Assembly: GCF_007993935.1 (NCBI RefSeq) | Contig: NZ_VITY01000012.1 | Span: forward strand, 124,001 to 188,000 | Direction of reading: 5' to 3' | Length of the DNA: 64,000 nucleotides | DNA from: Bradyrhizobium macuxiense | Lineage (GTDB): Bacteria > Pseudomonadota > Alphaproteobacteria > Rhizobiales > Xanthobacteraceae | Shown: positions 52,433 to 60,840 of the stretch, in pieces | How the letters are laid out: the number at the start of each line of letters is the position of its first letter | Position numbering within the stretch: position 1 is the stretch's first letter | Notes under the pieces: model-generated | Seen by the model: the letters and a program-made list of their open reading frames with translations, nothing else | Told to the model about the DNA's origin: nothing | The model's database searches: none | Program-made: the position numbers and the translations under genes

Positions 52433-53182
52433 ATGAGGATGAACCCGGCGAGCTACGCCATCCTGTTCTTCGGCGCGCTTGCCGGCGGTTTCGTCTCCGG
52501 CCTCGCCGGCTTCGGCACCGCGCTGATGGCGCTCGGCATCTGGCTCTATGTGCTGCCGCCGACGCTTGCGGTGCCGTTGGTGCTGGTCTGCTCCGTCATC
52601 GCGCAGGTGTCGACGCTGCCGTCGATCTGGAAGACGATCGATTTCCGCCTGGTCTGGCCATTCGTCATCTGCGGCCTATTGGGCGTGCCGATCGGGATCC
52701 TGCTGATCGCGCGGGCCGACCCCGCAGTCTTCAAACTGACGGTCGGCGTTTTCCTGCTGGTGTTTCCGACCCTGCTGTTCCTGCAACGTAGGCCGATGTC
52801 GATCGCCTTCGGCGGCAAATGGGCTGACGGTGCGATCGGATTTGCCGGCGGCATTCTCGGCGGCCTCGCCGGACTGTCCGGCCCGCTGCCGATCCTGTGG
52901 GCGAGCGTGCGCGGCTGGGGCAAGCAGCAGCGCCGCGGCGTGTTCCAGATCTTCAACTTCACCATTCTGGCGGCGGCGCTCCTGGTCCAGATCGCAAGCG
53001 GCCTGGTGAAACCCGAACTGATCTGGCTCGTCGCCTGCGCGTTTCCGGGAACGCTGCTCGGCGCCTGGCTCGGCGCCCGGCTCTATCACGCGCTCAGCGA
53101 CCGCAATTTCTCCGACGTCGTGCTGGCGCTGCTGTTCCTGTCCGGCGCGGCGCTGGTGTGGAATGGGCTGGCGCCGCGATGA
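52433..53182 (+). CDS. Sulfite/sulfonate-type exporter, TSUP (TauE/SafE) family
   Basis: 249 residues from ATG 52433 (MRMNPASYAIL); ATG 52439 is equally possible. A frame to 52331 adds 34 residues upstream. About eight membrane helices with the internal repeat typical of TSUP (FVSGLAGFGTALMALGIWLYVLPP and GFAGGILGGLAGLSGPLPILWASVRG). TSUP proteins export or import sulfur or C2 compounds. The substrate is not predictable here. Confidence 0.88.
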   Translation: MRMNPASYAILFFGALAGGFVSGLAGFGTALMALGIWLYVLPPTLAVPLVLVCSVIAQVSTLPSIWKTIDFRLVWPFVICGLLGVPIGILLIARADPAVFKLTVGVFLLVFPTLLFLQRRPMSIAFGGKWADGAIGFAGGILGGLAGLSGPLPILWASVRGWGKQQRRGVFQIFNFTILAAALLVQIASGLVKPELIWLVACAFPGTLLGAWLGARLYHALSDRNFSDVVLALLFLSGAALVWNGLAPR

Positions 53183-53212
53183 TCAGCCGCCGTCGCACAT
53201 TGGCTGAGCCGG

Positions 53213-54598
53213 TCATCCGACCGGCTCGAGACCAACGCGCTCCGGAGTGGCTTCCCGCGCCGGCGGCGCGAGACGCCTGCTGAATTCGCGACGCAGCAAC
53301 CACAAGCTCAGACCAGCTTGCAGCCACGTCGACACGATCGACAGGTACCACACGTGCTCGATCCGGAAGCCGGGCCGCGTCGAGAGCCAGATCACCGGCA
53401 CCGCATAGGCGAAGAGGCGCACGAACGAGCTCAACAGCACCGGCCGGGTGTTGCCGAGGCCCTGGAACATGCTGTTGCTGGTAAAGACCAGCCCCTGCGC
53501 CACCAGATTCATGGACACGAAGTGCAGGAACTGGGCGGCCACCGCCATGGTCTCGCGATCGTTCGAGAAGCCGTCGAGCAACAGCCCCGGCTTCCACTGC
53601 GCGAGGATCGTGATCGCGATCATGACGATGGTGCCAATCGACACCGCCTTGATGAAAGTCTCCCGCACGCGCCCAGCATTGCCGGCACCGAAATTCTGAC
53701 CGGCGATCGGGCCGGCGGCGAGCGCGACCGCCAATGCCGGCATCTGGATCAGGCCGAGCACGCGCGTCCCGATGCCGAAGCCGGCCTGGGCCGCCGGACC
53801 GAAATCACGGAGCACGTAATAGATCACGCCCATCCACGCAAAGATCAGTGCGAACTCGCCGCCGGCAGGCAGTCCGACATTGAAGATGCGCGTCCACTGG
53901 CGCAGTTGCGGGCGCCACTGCGCGGGATCGAACCCGACATAGCGCTCCAGCTTGCGGAAATACACGAACAACATCAGCACGCCGATGAAGACGGCGATCG
54001 AGCTTGCCAGACCCGCCCCGGCAACGCCGAATGCATGACCGGTGCCCCAGCCCGCGATCAGTACCGGCGCCAGTGCGATGTTGATGATGACCGCGACCGC
54101 CTGCACCAGCATGCTGGGCCGCACGATGCCGGTCGCCCGCAGCGCTGACGCCATCACCTGAATGAGGAATTGCAGCGCCAGCGCCGGCATGAACCACAAC
54201 AGATAGGTGGTGCCCGCGTCAACGGTGGCCTGGTCGGCCGCAACCGCGCGCATGTAAGGGCGCGACAGCACGGCCCCTGCACCCAATGTCAACAGCCCGC
54301 ACAGCACCGCCAGCACGATCGACTGGTTGAACACAAGGTTGGCATCGGCGCGATCGGCGCGCCCCACCGCGTGTGCGATCAGCGCGACGGTGCCGACGCC
54401 CAGCACCTGCATCAGCGCGTTGACGAGAAAACCGGCATTGCCGGCGGCAGCCACTCCGGCGACGGCGGCCTCGCCGAGGCCGGCGACAAAATACAAGTCG
54501 ACCAGCTGGCAGATCATGATCGTGATCATGCCGACCACGATCGGGGGAGCCATGGTCGATATGTGACTCACGATGGAGCCGCGCGTAAGATCTTTCAT
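53213..54598 (-). CDS. MATE family multidrug efflux protein
   Basis: 461 residues from ATG 54598 (MKDLTRGSIV). About 12 membrane helices in two repeats. The first-helix Asp/Gln pair in ICQLVDLYFVAGLGEAAVAGVAAAGN and the second-half IGTRVLGLIQMPALAVALAAGPIAGQNFGAGNAGRV match the MATE pattern. Antiports Na+ or H+ with cationic drugs. Downstream of the ABC exporter gene with an 84-base gap; cotranscription with it is possible. Confidence 0.9.
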   Translation of the reverse strand: MKDLTRGSIVSHISTMAPPIVVGMITIMICQLVDLYFVAGLGEAAVAGVAAAGNAGFLVNALMQVLGVGTVALIAHAVGRADRADANLVFNQSIVLAVLCGLLTLGAGAVLSRPYMRAVAADQATVDAGTTYLLWFMPALALQFLIQVMASALRATGIVRPSMLVQAVAVIINIALAPVLIAGWGTGHAFGVAGAGLASSIAVFIGVLMLFVYFRKLERYVGFDPAQWRPQLRQWTRIFNVGLPAGGEFALIFAWMGVIYYVLRDFGPAAQAGFGIGTRVLGLIQMPALAVALAAGPIAGQNFGAGNAGRVRETFIKAVSIGTIVMIAITILAQWKPGLLLDGFSNDRETMAVAAQFLHFVSMNLVAQGLVFTSNSMFQGLGNTRPVLLSSFVRLFAYAVPVIWLSTRPGFRIEHVWYLSIVSTWLQAGLSLWLLRREFSRRLAPPAREATPERVGLEPVG

Positions 54599-54682
54599 AT
54601 CAATTCCATTCTCAAAATCGATTGTCGTATCGATTTTGGCGCGTGGCTGGCGGACACCGCCCATCAGCCACGCGCCATCGCT

Positions 54683-56485
54683 CTACTCCGCCGCCGCTTC
54701 CTGGCCGAACTCGGTGGCCTGACGCTCGAACAGGCCGCGGTAGATGCCGCCCGGACGCGCGGCAAGCACCTCGTGCGTGCCCTGCTCGACGATCTCGCCG
54801 CGGTCGAACACCAGGATGCGATCCATGCTGCGCACGGTCGACAGCCGGTGTGCGATCACGATCGAGGTACGGCCCTTCATCAGCCGTTCCATCGCCTGCT
54901 GGATCAGCGCCTCGGATTCCGAATCCAGGCTCGAGGTCGCCTCGTCCAGGATCAGGATCGGCGCATCCGCCAGGAAGGCGCGCGCCAGCGCGACGCGCTG
55001 CCGCTCGCCGCCCGACAGCTTGACGCCGCGCTCGCCCACCAGCGTGCCGTAATCCTTCGGCAGCCGCATGATGAAGTCGTGCGCATTGGCAAGCCGCGCC
55101 GCCTGCTCGATCGCCGCCATGCTGGCGCCGGGCCGGCCATAGGCGATGTTCTCCGCCAGCGTGCGGTGAAACAGGATCGGCTCCTGCTGCACGATCGCGA
55201 TCTGGCTGCGCAGCGATTGCTGCGTCGCCTTGGCGATATCCTGACCGTCGACCAGGATCTTGCCACCGGAGACATCGTAGAGCCGCTGCACCAGCTTGAC
55301 GAAGGTCGTCTTGCCGGAGCCGGAGCGCCCGACGAGGCCGACGCGCTCGCCGGCATCGATGTCGACCGACAACCCGTCATACAGCGGCCGGCGATGGCCG
55401 CCATAGTGGAACGTGACGTCGTCGAACACGATGCGGCCGCCCTGGATGTCGATCGTCCCGGCATCATCGGCATCGATGATGCCGAGCGGCTCGCCATGGA
55501 TCTGCACCAGCTCCTCCATGTCGTTCACCGAACGCTGCAGGTTGTTGATGTGCATGCCGACATCCCGCAAATACGCGTGGATGATGTAGTAGCTGGTCAG
55601 CACATAGGTGACGTCGCCCGGCGTGGCGGCGCCCTGCGCCCACAGCAGGATCGCGCCGCCGACCACCGAGGCGCGGAAGCACAACAGCACCAGCAGCTGC
55701 GCCGTCGAGGTGCGGTTGTAGCGGAGCCAGGTCCGCCGCACCCGCCGGCCCCAGCGGCTGATGACGCCGTCCAGCCGCATGTCCTCGCGCGTTTCCGCAC
55801 CGAACGACTTCACCACCGCGTTGCAGGTCAAGGCGTCGGCCAGCGTGCCGCCGACCTTGGTGTCCCACGCATTGGAGACGCGCGCGGCCGGCGCGACGTA
55901 GCGCACCTGGAACACCATGGTCATCGCGACATAGATCACCGAGCCGACGGCAATCACCGCGCCGAGCTGCGGCCAGTGCAGCCCGAGCAGGATCATCGAG
56001 CCGACCAGCACGACGAGCGACGGCAACAGCGCCATCAGGATGGTGTCGTTCAACAAATCGAGCGCCCACATCCCGCGCGTGATCTTGCGCACGGTGGAGC
56101 CGGCGAACGAATTGGCGTGCCAGTCGGTCGAGAAGCGCTGCACGCGCATGAAGGCTTGCTGCCCGATATCGGACATCATCTTCAGCGTGAACGGCACGAT
56201 GGTCTCGATACCGATCAGCCGCAGCAGCACCGACAGCGCGCCGAGGCCGACGATGGCGCCGAACGCCAGCATCGCCGCATGGCGCGCGGCGGCGTCAGTG
56301 GCGCCCGCGGTCAGCGCGTCGACCAGATGGCCTGAAAATACCGGCATGAACAGGTCGGCCGCGGTCGCGCCGAGGAAGCCCGCCGTCACGATGGACGCGC
56401 GGAACGGCTGTTCCAGCCAGTGGCGAAACACGAAGGGAAGCACGATCCGGATCGCGGCCGGACGCTTGGTCGGTAGAGAGCTCAT
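54683..56485 (-). CDS. ABC exporter half-transporter (MsbA/LmrA-like, fused membrane and ATPase domains)
   Basis: 600 residues from ATG 56485 (MSSLPTKRPAAIRIV); a frame to 56614 adds 43 residues. Six membrane helices (about 20-330), then the ATPase: Walker A GRSGSGKTT, Q-loop VQQEPILF, signature LSGGERQRVALARAF, Walker B ILILDEATSSLD and the switch His in VIAHRLSTVRSMD. Works as a homodimer to export lipids or drugs. The unusual upstream region (56486-56762) is described separately and may control it. Confidence 0.93.
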   Translation of the reverse strand: MSSLPTKRPAAIRIVLPFVFRHWLEQPFRASIVTAGFLGATAADLFMPVFSGHLVDALTAGATDAAARHAAMLAFGAIVGLGALSVLLRLIGIETIVPFTLKMMSDIGQQAFMRVQRFSTDWHANSFAGSTVRKITRGMWALDLLNDTILMALLPSLVVLVGSMILLGLHWPQLGAVIAVGSVIYVAMTMVFQVRYVAPAARVSNAWDTKVGGTLADALTCNAVVKSFGAETREDMRLDGVISRWGRRVRRTWLRYNRTSTAQLLVLLCFRASVVGGAILLWAQGAATPGDVTYVLTSYYIIHAYLRDVGMHINNLQRSVNDMEELVQIHGEPLGIIDADDAGTIDIQGGRIVFDDVTFHYGGHRRPLYDGLSVDIDAGERVGLVGRSGSGKTTFVKLVQRLYDVSGGKILVDGQDIAKATQQSLRSQIAIVQQEPILFHRTLAENIAYGRPGASMAAIEQAARLANAHDFIMRLPKDYGTLVGERGVKLSGGERQRVALARAFLADAPILILDEATSSLDSESEALIQQAMERLMKGRTSIVIAHRLSTVRSMDRILVFDRGEIVEQGTHEVLAARPGGIYRGLFERQATEFGQEAAAE

Positions 56486-56493
56486 GGCACATC

Positions 56494-56520
56494 CCGGCCA
56501 CGCACCGCTGCGCCGGCCGG
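56494..56520 (-). promoter_or_regulatory. Possible ribosome-binding-site hairpin of the ABC exporter
   Basis: CCGGCC (56494-56499) is the complement of GGCCGG (56515-56520), eight bases upstream of the ATG; the pairing would cover the only purine-rich sequence before the start (GGCCGGGA on the minus strand). Suggestive only. Confidence 0.4.
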
Positions 56521-56600
56521 CTCCATCTGAGGCAACGCGCGGACGGAATCCGGCCGCAGACGTCGCTGAAAACAATCGGTAAGGTGTTGGGAAGTTTGGA

Positions 56601-56623
56601 TGATCGGGCATCAAGCCCGATCA
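56601..56623 (-). promoter_or_regulatory. Hairpin between leader ORF and ABC exporter
   Basis: TGATCGGGC (56601-56609) pairs perfectly with GCCCGATCA (56615-56623) around five bases. It begins 10 bases past the leader ORF stop. No U-run follows on the minus strand, so it is not a standard terminator. Confidence 0.6.
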
Positions 56624-56633
56624 GCGCTGGGAC

Positions 56634-56699
56634 CTATTGCGCGAGAGCGCCCAGCAGAATCGAACGCGGGCGCACGGTCTGCGAAACAAACGACATCAT
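56634..56699 (-). CDS. Candidate 21-codon leader peptide upstream of the ABC exporter
   Basis: Starts at ATG 56699 (MMSFVSQTVRPR..., ending SILLGALAQ) or at ATG 56705 (two residues longer). GGGGAG lies six bases before the first ATG of the longer form and 12 before this one. A promoter with TTGCCA, 17-base spacing and TATAAG lies 29 bases farther upstream. Short ORF, hairpin and the transporter gene follow in order, as in translation-controlled leaders. I recognise no family; the call is inference. Confidence 0.5.
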   Translation of the reverse strand: MMSFVSQTVRPRSILLGALAQ

Positions 56700-56733
56700 G
56701 TGCATCTCCCCGGTTCGTGAAAGGATGGAGCTG

Positions 56734-56762
56734 CTTATAAATGCATCACGCGCGATTGGCAA
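56734..56762 (-). promoter_or_regulatory. Strong sigma-70-like promoter of the leader and ABC exporter
   Basis: On the minus strand: TTGCCA (56757-56762), 17-base spacer, TATAAG (56734-56739). Transcription would begin near 56727, about 22 bases before the first leader ATG. Confidence 0.7.
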
Positions 56763-56836
56763 GACGACAAGCGCGTGAGTGTGGCAATGTGTCGGAGATG
56801 CAACGTTCTGCACGCGAACGGGCGAAGCAGATGCGC

Positions 56837-58426
56837 TCAATGCGCGTCGCCGCCGCCTGCGGTCATCGACGGCGGCTTGTTGACGAACAGCACCAGCAGG
56901 CTGAGGCCGACATAGAACAGCGACAGCATGAAGAAGGCGTCGCCGTAGCTCATCACCTGCGCCTGGCGGTGCACGAGCTGCGACAGCTGCTTCATCGCCA
57001 TGGTGGTGGCATCGCCCATGCCCTGCAGGCGCTGGGCGAAATTGTTGAGGGTCTCGACCGCGGTCGTATTGCCCCAGGTGACGCGATCCTGCAGCCGCGA
57101 GATGTGCAGATCGGTGCGGTCGTTGAGCGCCTCGTTGATCAAGGCGAGCCCGACCGCGCCGCCGAGATTGCGCATCAGGTTGAACAGGCCGGAGGCGTTC
57201 TTGACGCGGTCCTGCGGTAGCGTCGCGAGTGCGATGTTGTTGGTCGGCACCATCGCGCACATCATGCCGATGCCGCGCAGGATCTGCGGCACGAGCAGCT
57301 CGTAGAAATCGTACTCGCGGGTGATCCAAGTCATCTGCCAGGAGCCGAGCGCGAAGGTGACGAGGCCGAAGGCGATGATGTAGCGCAGATCGACCTTCTG
57401 CATCAGCCGGCCGACCACCGGCGCCATGAAGAACATCGTCATGCCTGAGATGAACATGGTCTCGCCGATCATCAGCGCGCTGTAGCCGCGGATCTCGGCG
57501 AGATAGCGCGGATAGACGTAGGTCAGGCCATAGAGCCCGATGCCGATGCAGAATTGCAGCACGCAGCCGACCGCGAAGTTGCGGTTGGAGAAGGCATAGA
57601 GATCGACGATCGGCTCCTCCGCGGTCAGCACCCGCCAGAAGAAGGCGACCGCCGAGACGAAGCCGATCGCGGCGCAGATCGCCACCGAGGTGTCCTGCAG
57701 CCACTCGTATTGCGGGCCTTCCTCGAGCACATATTCGAGCGAGCCGAGGAAGCCGCCCATGAAGATCAGGCCCCACCAGTCGAACCGGTCGAGCAGCGCG
57801 AAGTTCGGCTGGTCGAAATCGATCAGCCACAGCACACCGATCGTGATGATGACGCCGGGCACGATGTTGATGAAGAACAGCCAGTGCCACGACATCAGAT
57901 CGGTGATGTAGCCGCCGACCGTCGGCCCGACGGTCGGTGCCAGCGTCGCGACCAGCCCGATGACCGGCGCCACGATATAGAACTTGGAGCGCGGGAAGAT
58001 GGTGTAGGCCGAGGCGAACACCGTCGGGATCATGCCGGCGCCGAGGAAACCTTGCAGCGCGCGCCACAGGATCATCTGCTCGATCGTGGAGGCGAAGCCG
58101 CAAAACAGGCTGGACGCCGTGAAGCCGAACGCCGAGATCGCAAACAACAGCCTTGTGCCGAGCGCGCGCGACAGGAAGCCGGACAGCGGGATCGCGATCA
58201 CCTCGGCGATCAGATAGGCGGTCTGCACCCACGACACTTCGGTCGAGGACGCCGACAGGCCGGCCTGGATCTCGGTGAGCGAGGCCGAGACGACCTGGAT
58301 GTCCAGGATCGCCATGAACATGCCGAACACCATGATGATGAAGGCAAACAGCCGCTTCGGCTGGATGCGCTCGGACTCCGAAGCGCCGGTCATCATCGAG
58401 GGCGAAGCAGTGGTCGCGTCGGCCAT
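56837..58426 (-). CDS. emrB: EmrB-like multidrug MFS exporter (DHA2 family, 14 helices)
   Basis: 529 residues, 14 membrane helices. First helix FIIMVFGMFMAILDIQVVSASL with the DHA2 family motif D, VQTAYLIAEVIAIPLSGFLS, and motif C-like ALQGFLGAGMIPTVFASAYTIFP. Works with the EmrA-type adaptor encoded 48 bases upstream and an outer-membrane channel to expel toxic compounds. Probable repressor: TetR at 60010. Confidence 0.92.
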   Translation of the reverse strand: MADATTASPSMMTGASESERIQPKRLFAFIIMVFGMFMAILDIQVVSASLTEIQAGLSASSTEVSWVQTAYLIAEVIAIPLSGFLSRALGTRLLFAISAFGFTASSLFCGFASTIEQMILWRALQGFLGAGMIPTVFASAYTIFPRSKFYIVAPVIGLVATLAPTVGPTVGGYITDLMSWHWLFFINIVPGVIITIGVLWLIDFDQPNFALLDRFDWWGLIFMGGFLGSLEYVLEEGPQYEWLQDTSVAICAAIGFVSAVAFFWRVLTAEEPIVDLYAFSNRNFAVGCVLQFCIGIGLYGLTYVYPRYLAEIRGYSALMIGETMFISGMTMFFMAPVVGRLMQKVDLRYIIAFGLVTFALGSWQMTWITREYDFYELLVPQILRGIGMMCAMVPTNNIALATLPQDRVKNASGLFNLMRNLGGAVGLALINEALNDRTDLHISRLQDRVTWGNTTAVETLNNFAQRLQGMGDATTMAMKQLSQLVHRQAQVMSYGDAFFMLSLFYVGLSLLVLFVNKPPSMTAGGGDAH

Positions 58427-58474
58427 GGGCTCATCAGGCTCCGAGCCTCGGACTGCGTCCGAGGCTGCAAGACA

Positions 58475-59818
58475 TCACTGCGGATGGATCATCATCGGCG
58501 CGTCGAGGTCGGTATCGGCGTCAGCGTCGGCCGCGCCTTCGCGGGTGTCGACCGTGGTGTAGACCGACATCCCGGCGCGCAGCATGCCCTGCTTGGCGAC
58601 GCTGTTCGGCACGCGGATGCGCACCGGCAGGCGCTGCACGATCTTGGTGAAGTTGCCGGTGGCGTTGTCGGGCGGCAGCAGCGTGAACACCGAGCCCGCC
58701 GCCGGCGAAATGCTGTCGACGATGCCGGTGAACTTGCGGAAGCCGTAGGCGTCGACCTTGATCGTCACCCGCTGCCCGGTGCGGATGCGCTTGAGCTGGG
58801 TCTCTTTATAGTTGGCGTCGATGAAGACGCCGTCGAGCGGCACCACGTTGCCGAGCCGCTGGCCGACATTGATGTAATCGCCGGTGTTGACCAGGCGGTT
58901 GGAGAAGGTGCCGTCGACCGGCGCGCGCACCTGGGTGAAATCGAGATCGCGCTCGGCCTTGGCGAGCTGGGTCTGCAATTCGGCGAGCTGGGCGCGGGCC
59001 TCGGCCTGCTGCGCCTTGGTCACCTCGACATTGTCCTTGGCGGCATCATACGCCGCCTGCGCCGAGCGCACCGCTGCCGCACCCTGGTCGCGGCCGGCTT
59101 CGGACACTTCGAAGGTGGCGCGCGAGGCAAAGCCCTTGGTGCTCAACGCCTGCTGGCGATCGTAATCGAGATCGGCGCGCTTCAGGCCGGCCTGCGCGGA
59201 CACCAGCTGCGCCTGCGCCTGCTCGACCGAGCTGACCGCGGCCGCAACCTGGCGGCCGATCCGCTCGATGGTCGCCTGCTGCGTCCCGATCCTGGTGCGG
59301 GCGGCGTCGACCGCAATGCGATAGTCGCCGTCATCGATCCGGAAGATCACTTCGCCGGCGCGCACCAGCGCGTTATCGCCGGGCAGGATCGCCGCGATAT
59401 GGCCCGCGACGCGCGCGCCGAGCATGGTGTTGTTGGCGCGGACATAGGCGTCGTCGGTCGAGACATAGAAGCGCCCGACCATCAGGTAATAGGCGGCATA
59501 GCTTGCGGCGGCGATCGCGAGCAGGCCGACAATGCCCATCAACACAAATCTGCGCTTGCCGGATTTCGGCGCAGCGGCGGCGGGCGAAGCCGCCGGCTGC
59601 TCGGGCGCAGAAGCGGGCGGCGCTTCAGCGGGGCGCTTGTCGGCGGGGCCCCTGGCTTCAGGACCCTTGGCTTCAGGACTCTTGGCTTCAAGTCCCTTGG
59701 CTTCGTCAACCCGCGCCTGATCGTCGAGATTGGCCGATGCGTCGCGCGCAATCGCGTCCCCGGCCACCTCAGGCCCGGAACGAACAATGCGTGCAGCCTG
59801 ATCCCGTGCTGCGGCCAT
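58475..59818 (-). CDS. emrA: HlyD/EmrA-type membrane fusion protein
   Basis: 447 residues. The first ~100 residues are a low-complexity, charged Ala/Glu/Lys/Pro stretch with four tandem five-residue units (EAKGL, EAKSP, EAKGP, EARGP). One membrane helix follows (RFVLMGIVGLLAIAAASYAAYYLM). Then come the HlyD biotinyl-like, coiled-coil (VEVTKAQQAEARAQLAELQTQLAKAERDL) and beta-barrel domains, with the conserved VRAPVDGTFSNRLVNTGDYI. Connects EmrB to the outer membrane. The GGGGAG about nine bases before the ATG supports the start. Confidence 0.9.
   Translation of the reverse strand: MAAARDQAARIVRSGPEVAGDAIARDASANLDDQARVDEAKGLEAKSPEAKGPEARGPADKRPAEAPPASAPEQPAASPAAAAPKSGKRRFVLMGIVGLLAIAAASYAAYYLMVGRFYVSTDDAYVRANNTMLGARVAGHIAAILPGDNALVRAGEVIFRIDDGDYRIAVDAARTRIGTQQATIERIGRQVAAAVSSVEQAQAQLVSAQAGLKRADLDYDRQQALSTKGFASRATFEVSEAGRDQGAAAVRSAQAAYDAAKDNVEVTKAQQAEARAQLAELQTQLAKAERDLDFTQVRAPVDGTFSNRLVNTGDYINVGQRLGNVVPLDGVFIDANYKETQLKRIRTGQRVTIKVDAYGFRKFTGIVDSISPAAGSVFTLLPPDNATGNFTKIVQRLPVRIRVPNSVAKQGMLRAGMSVYTTVDTREGAADADADTDLDAPMMIHPQ
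59645..59704 (-). repeat. Four tandem 15-base repeats inside emrA
   Basis: Four adjacent 15-base units (59645-59659, 59660-59674, 59675-59689, 59690-59704) share the minus-strand core GAAGCCA(A/G)G. They encode EAKGL, EAKSP, EAKGP and EARGP. Because 15 is a multiple of three, copy number can change without a frameshift. Confidence 0.85.
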
Positions 59819-59901
59819 AGCCGAGGCTCCCCACCAAAAATCTTGACGCCCGCAATGGCGGAATAAGGGCCGTGCGGCGCATCGTCACTCCCTCCAATAC
59901 C

Positions 59902-59924
59902 ATTGACCGAACGGTTCGGTCAAT
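59902..59924. promoter_or_regulatory. Perfect palindromic operator with divergent promoters (emrA/tetR)
   Basis: Arm ATTGACCGAAC, one central G, then the exact complement GTTCGGTCAAT. Each arm contains TTGACC, which serves as the -35 box of one promoter. Toward tetR: TTGACC, 17 bases, TATATT. Toward emrA: TTGACC, 18 bases, TATTGG. Repressor binding would block both. Confidence 0.85.
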
Positions 59925-60009
59925 CTATATTCCCACCTAGCGGATTGTAATGGTTCGATTCTCCCGTTGGTTCATTCCAGGTTGAGTTCTTTCGCGAGAA
60001 GCTAAATCA

Positions 60010-60654
60010 ATGGTTGCAGCCCCCCGAACCTCGCTCCAGGCCGTCGGCGAGGAAGAATCCTCGAAACGCCGCCAGATCCTGGACGGCGCCCGCAAGGTGT
60101 TCCTGGAACTCGGCTTCGACGGTGCCAGCATGGGCGAGATCGCTCGCGCCGCTGCCGTCTCCAAGGGCACGCTCTACGTGTATTTCCCCGACAAGGCCGG
60201 GCTGTTCGCGGCGATCGTCGAGGAGGAGAAGCTCGAGCAGGGCAAGGTCGCCTTCAATTTCGACCCGGCGCGCGACGTCGACACCACCCTCCCCGAATTC
60301 GGCCGCGCCTATGTCGCCTTGCTGTGCCGGCCCGGCGGCGGCTCGGCGATCCGCACCGTGATGGCGATCGCCGAGCGGATGCCCGAGCTCGGCAGCCGGT
60401 TCTACACGCATGTGATCGCGCACACCGTCGACCGCTTCGCCGCTTATCTCGAAGCGCGCGCCGCGCTCGGTGAACTCGCGATGGACGATACCCAGCTGGC
60501 GGCCTGGCAGTTCATGCAGATGTGTCAGGCGACGCTGTTCCAGGCGTTCATCTTCCAGGCCAACCCGTCGCCCTCGCCGGAGCGGATCGCGACCGTCGTC
60601 GACAGCGCGACGCGCGTGTTCTTTGCGGCGTACCGGCCGAAGCAGACGAACTGA
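60010..60654 (+). CDS. TetR-family repressor of the EmrAB pump
   Basis: 214 residues. DNA-binding domain RRQILDGARKVFLELGFDGASMGEIARAAAVSKGTLYVYFPDKAGLFAAIV (about 20-70). The C-terminal domain resembles the TetR_C group of efflux repressors such as AefR. Divergent from emrA with a shared 23-base palindrome that overlaps both promoters, so it probably represses emrAB and itself, released by a pump substrate. Start at the first ATG after the promoter. Confidence 0.88.
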   Translation: MVAAPRTSLQAVGEEESSKRRQILDGARKVFLELGFDGASMGEIARAAAVSKGTLYVYFPDKAGLFAAIVEEEKLEQGKVAFNFDPARDVDTTLPEFGRAYVALLCRPGGGSAIRTVMAIAERMPELGSRFYTHVIAHTVDRFAAYLEARAALGELAMDDTQLAAWQFMQMCQATLFQAFIFQANPSPSPERIATVVDSATRVFFAAYRPKQTN

Positions 60655-60664
60655 TCTCTTACCG

Positions 60665-60780
60665 ACACTGCGAGCCAACGGGTCGCGCAAACGCGCGCCC
60701 GATGACAGGCTCCGCAAAGCAATCCATGCTTCACTACGCGCAGAGATGGATTGCTTCGTCGCTGCGCTCCTCGCAATGAC
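60665..60780. repeat. Palindromic intergenic repeat (family D), copy 2, degenerate
   Basis: Right part 60746-60780 (ATGGATTGCTTCGTCGCTGC...) is near-identical to the right arm of 36930-36964. The left part (60665-60727) contains GCAATCCAT plus an inserted GGTCGCGCAAACGCGCGCCC stretch. Confidence 0.8.
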
Positions 60781-60840
60781 GGGGACGCATTGGCGCGCTA
60801 CCATGGCGAGTGCGACGCCAATCCGAGGTGAACATCCGCC

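Noticed and set aside
57554..59866. 770-codon open frame on the plus strand
   Set aside because: Antisense to emrB and emrA; composition is that of a reading-frame shadow.
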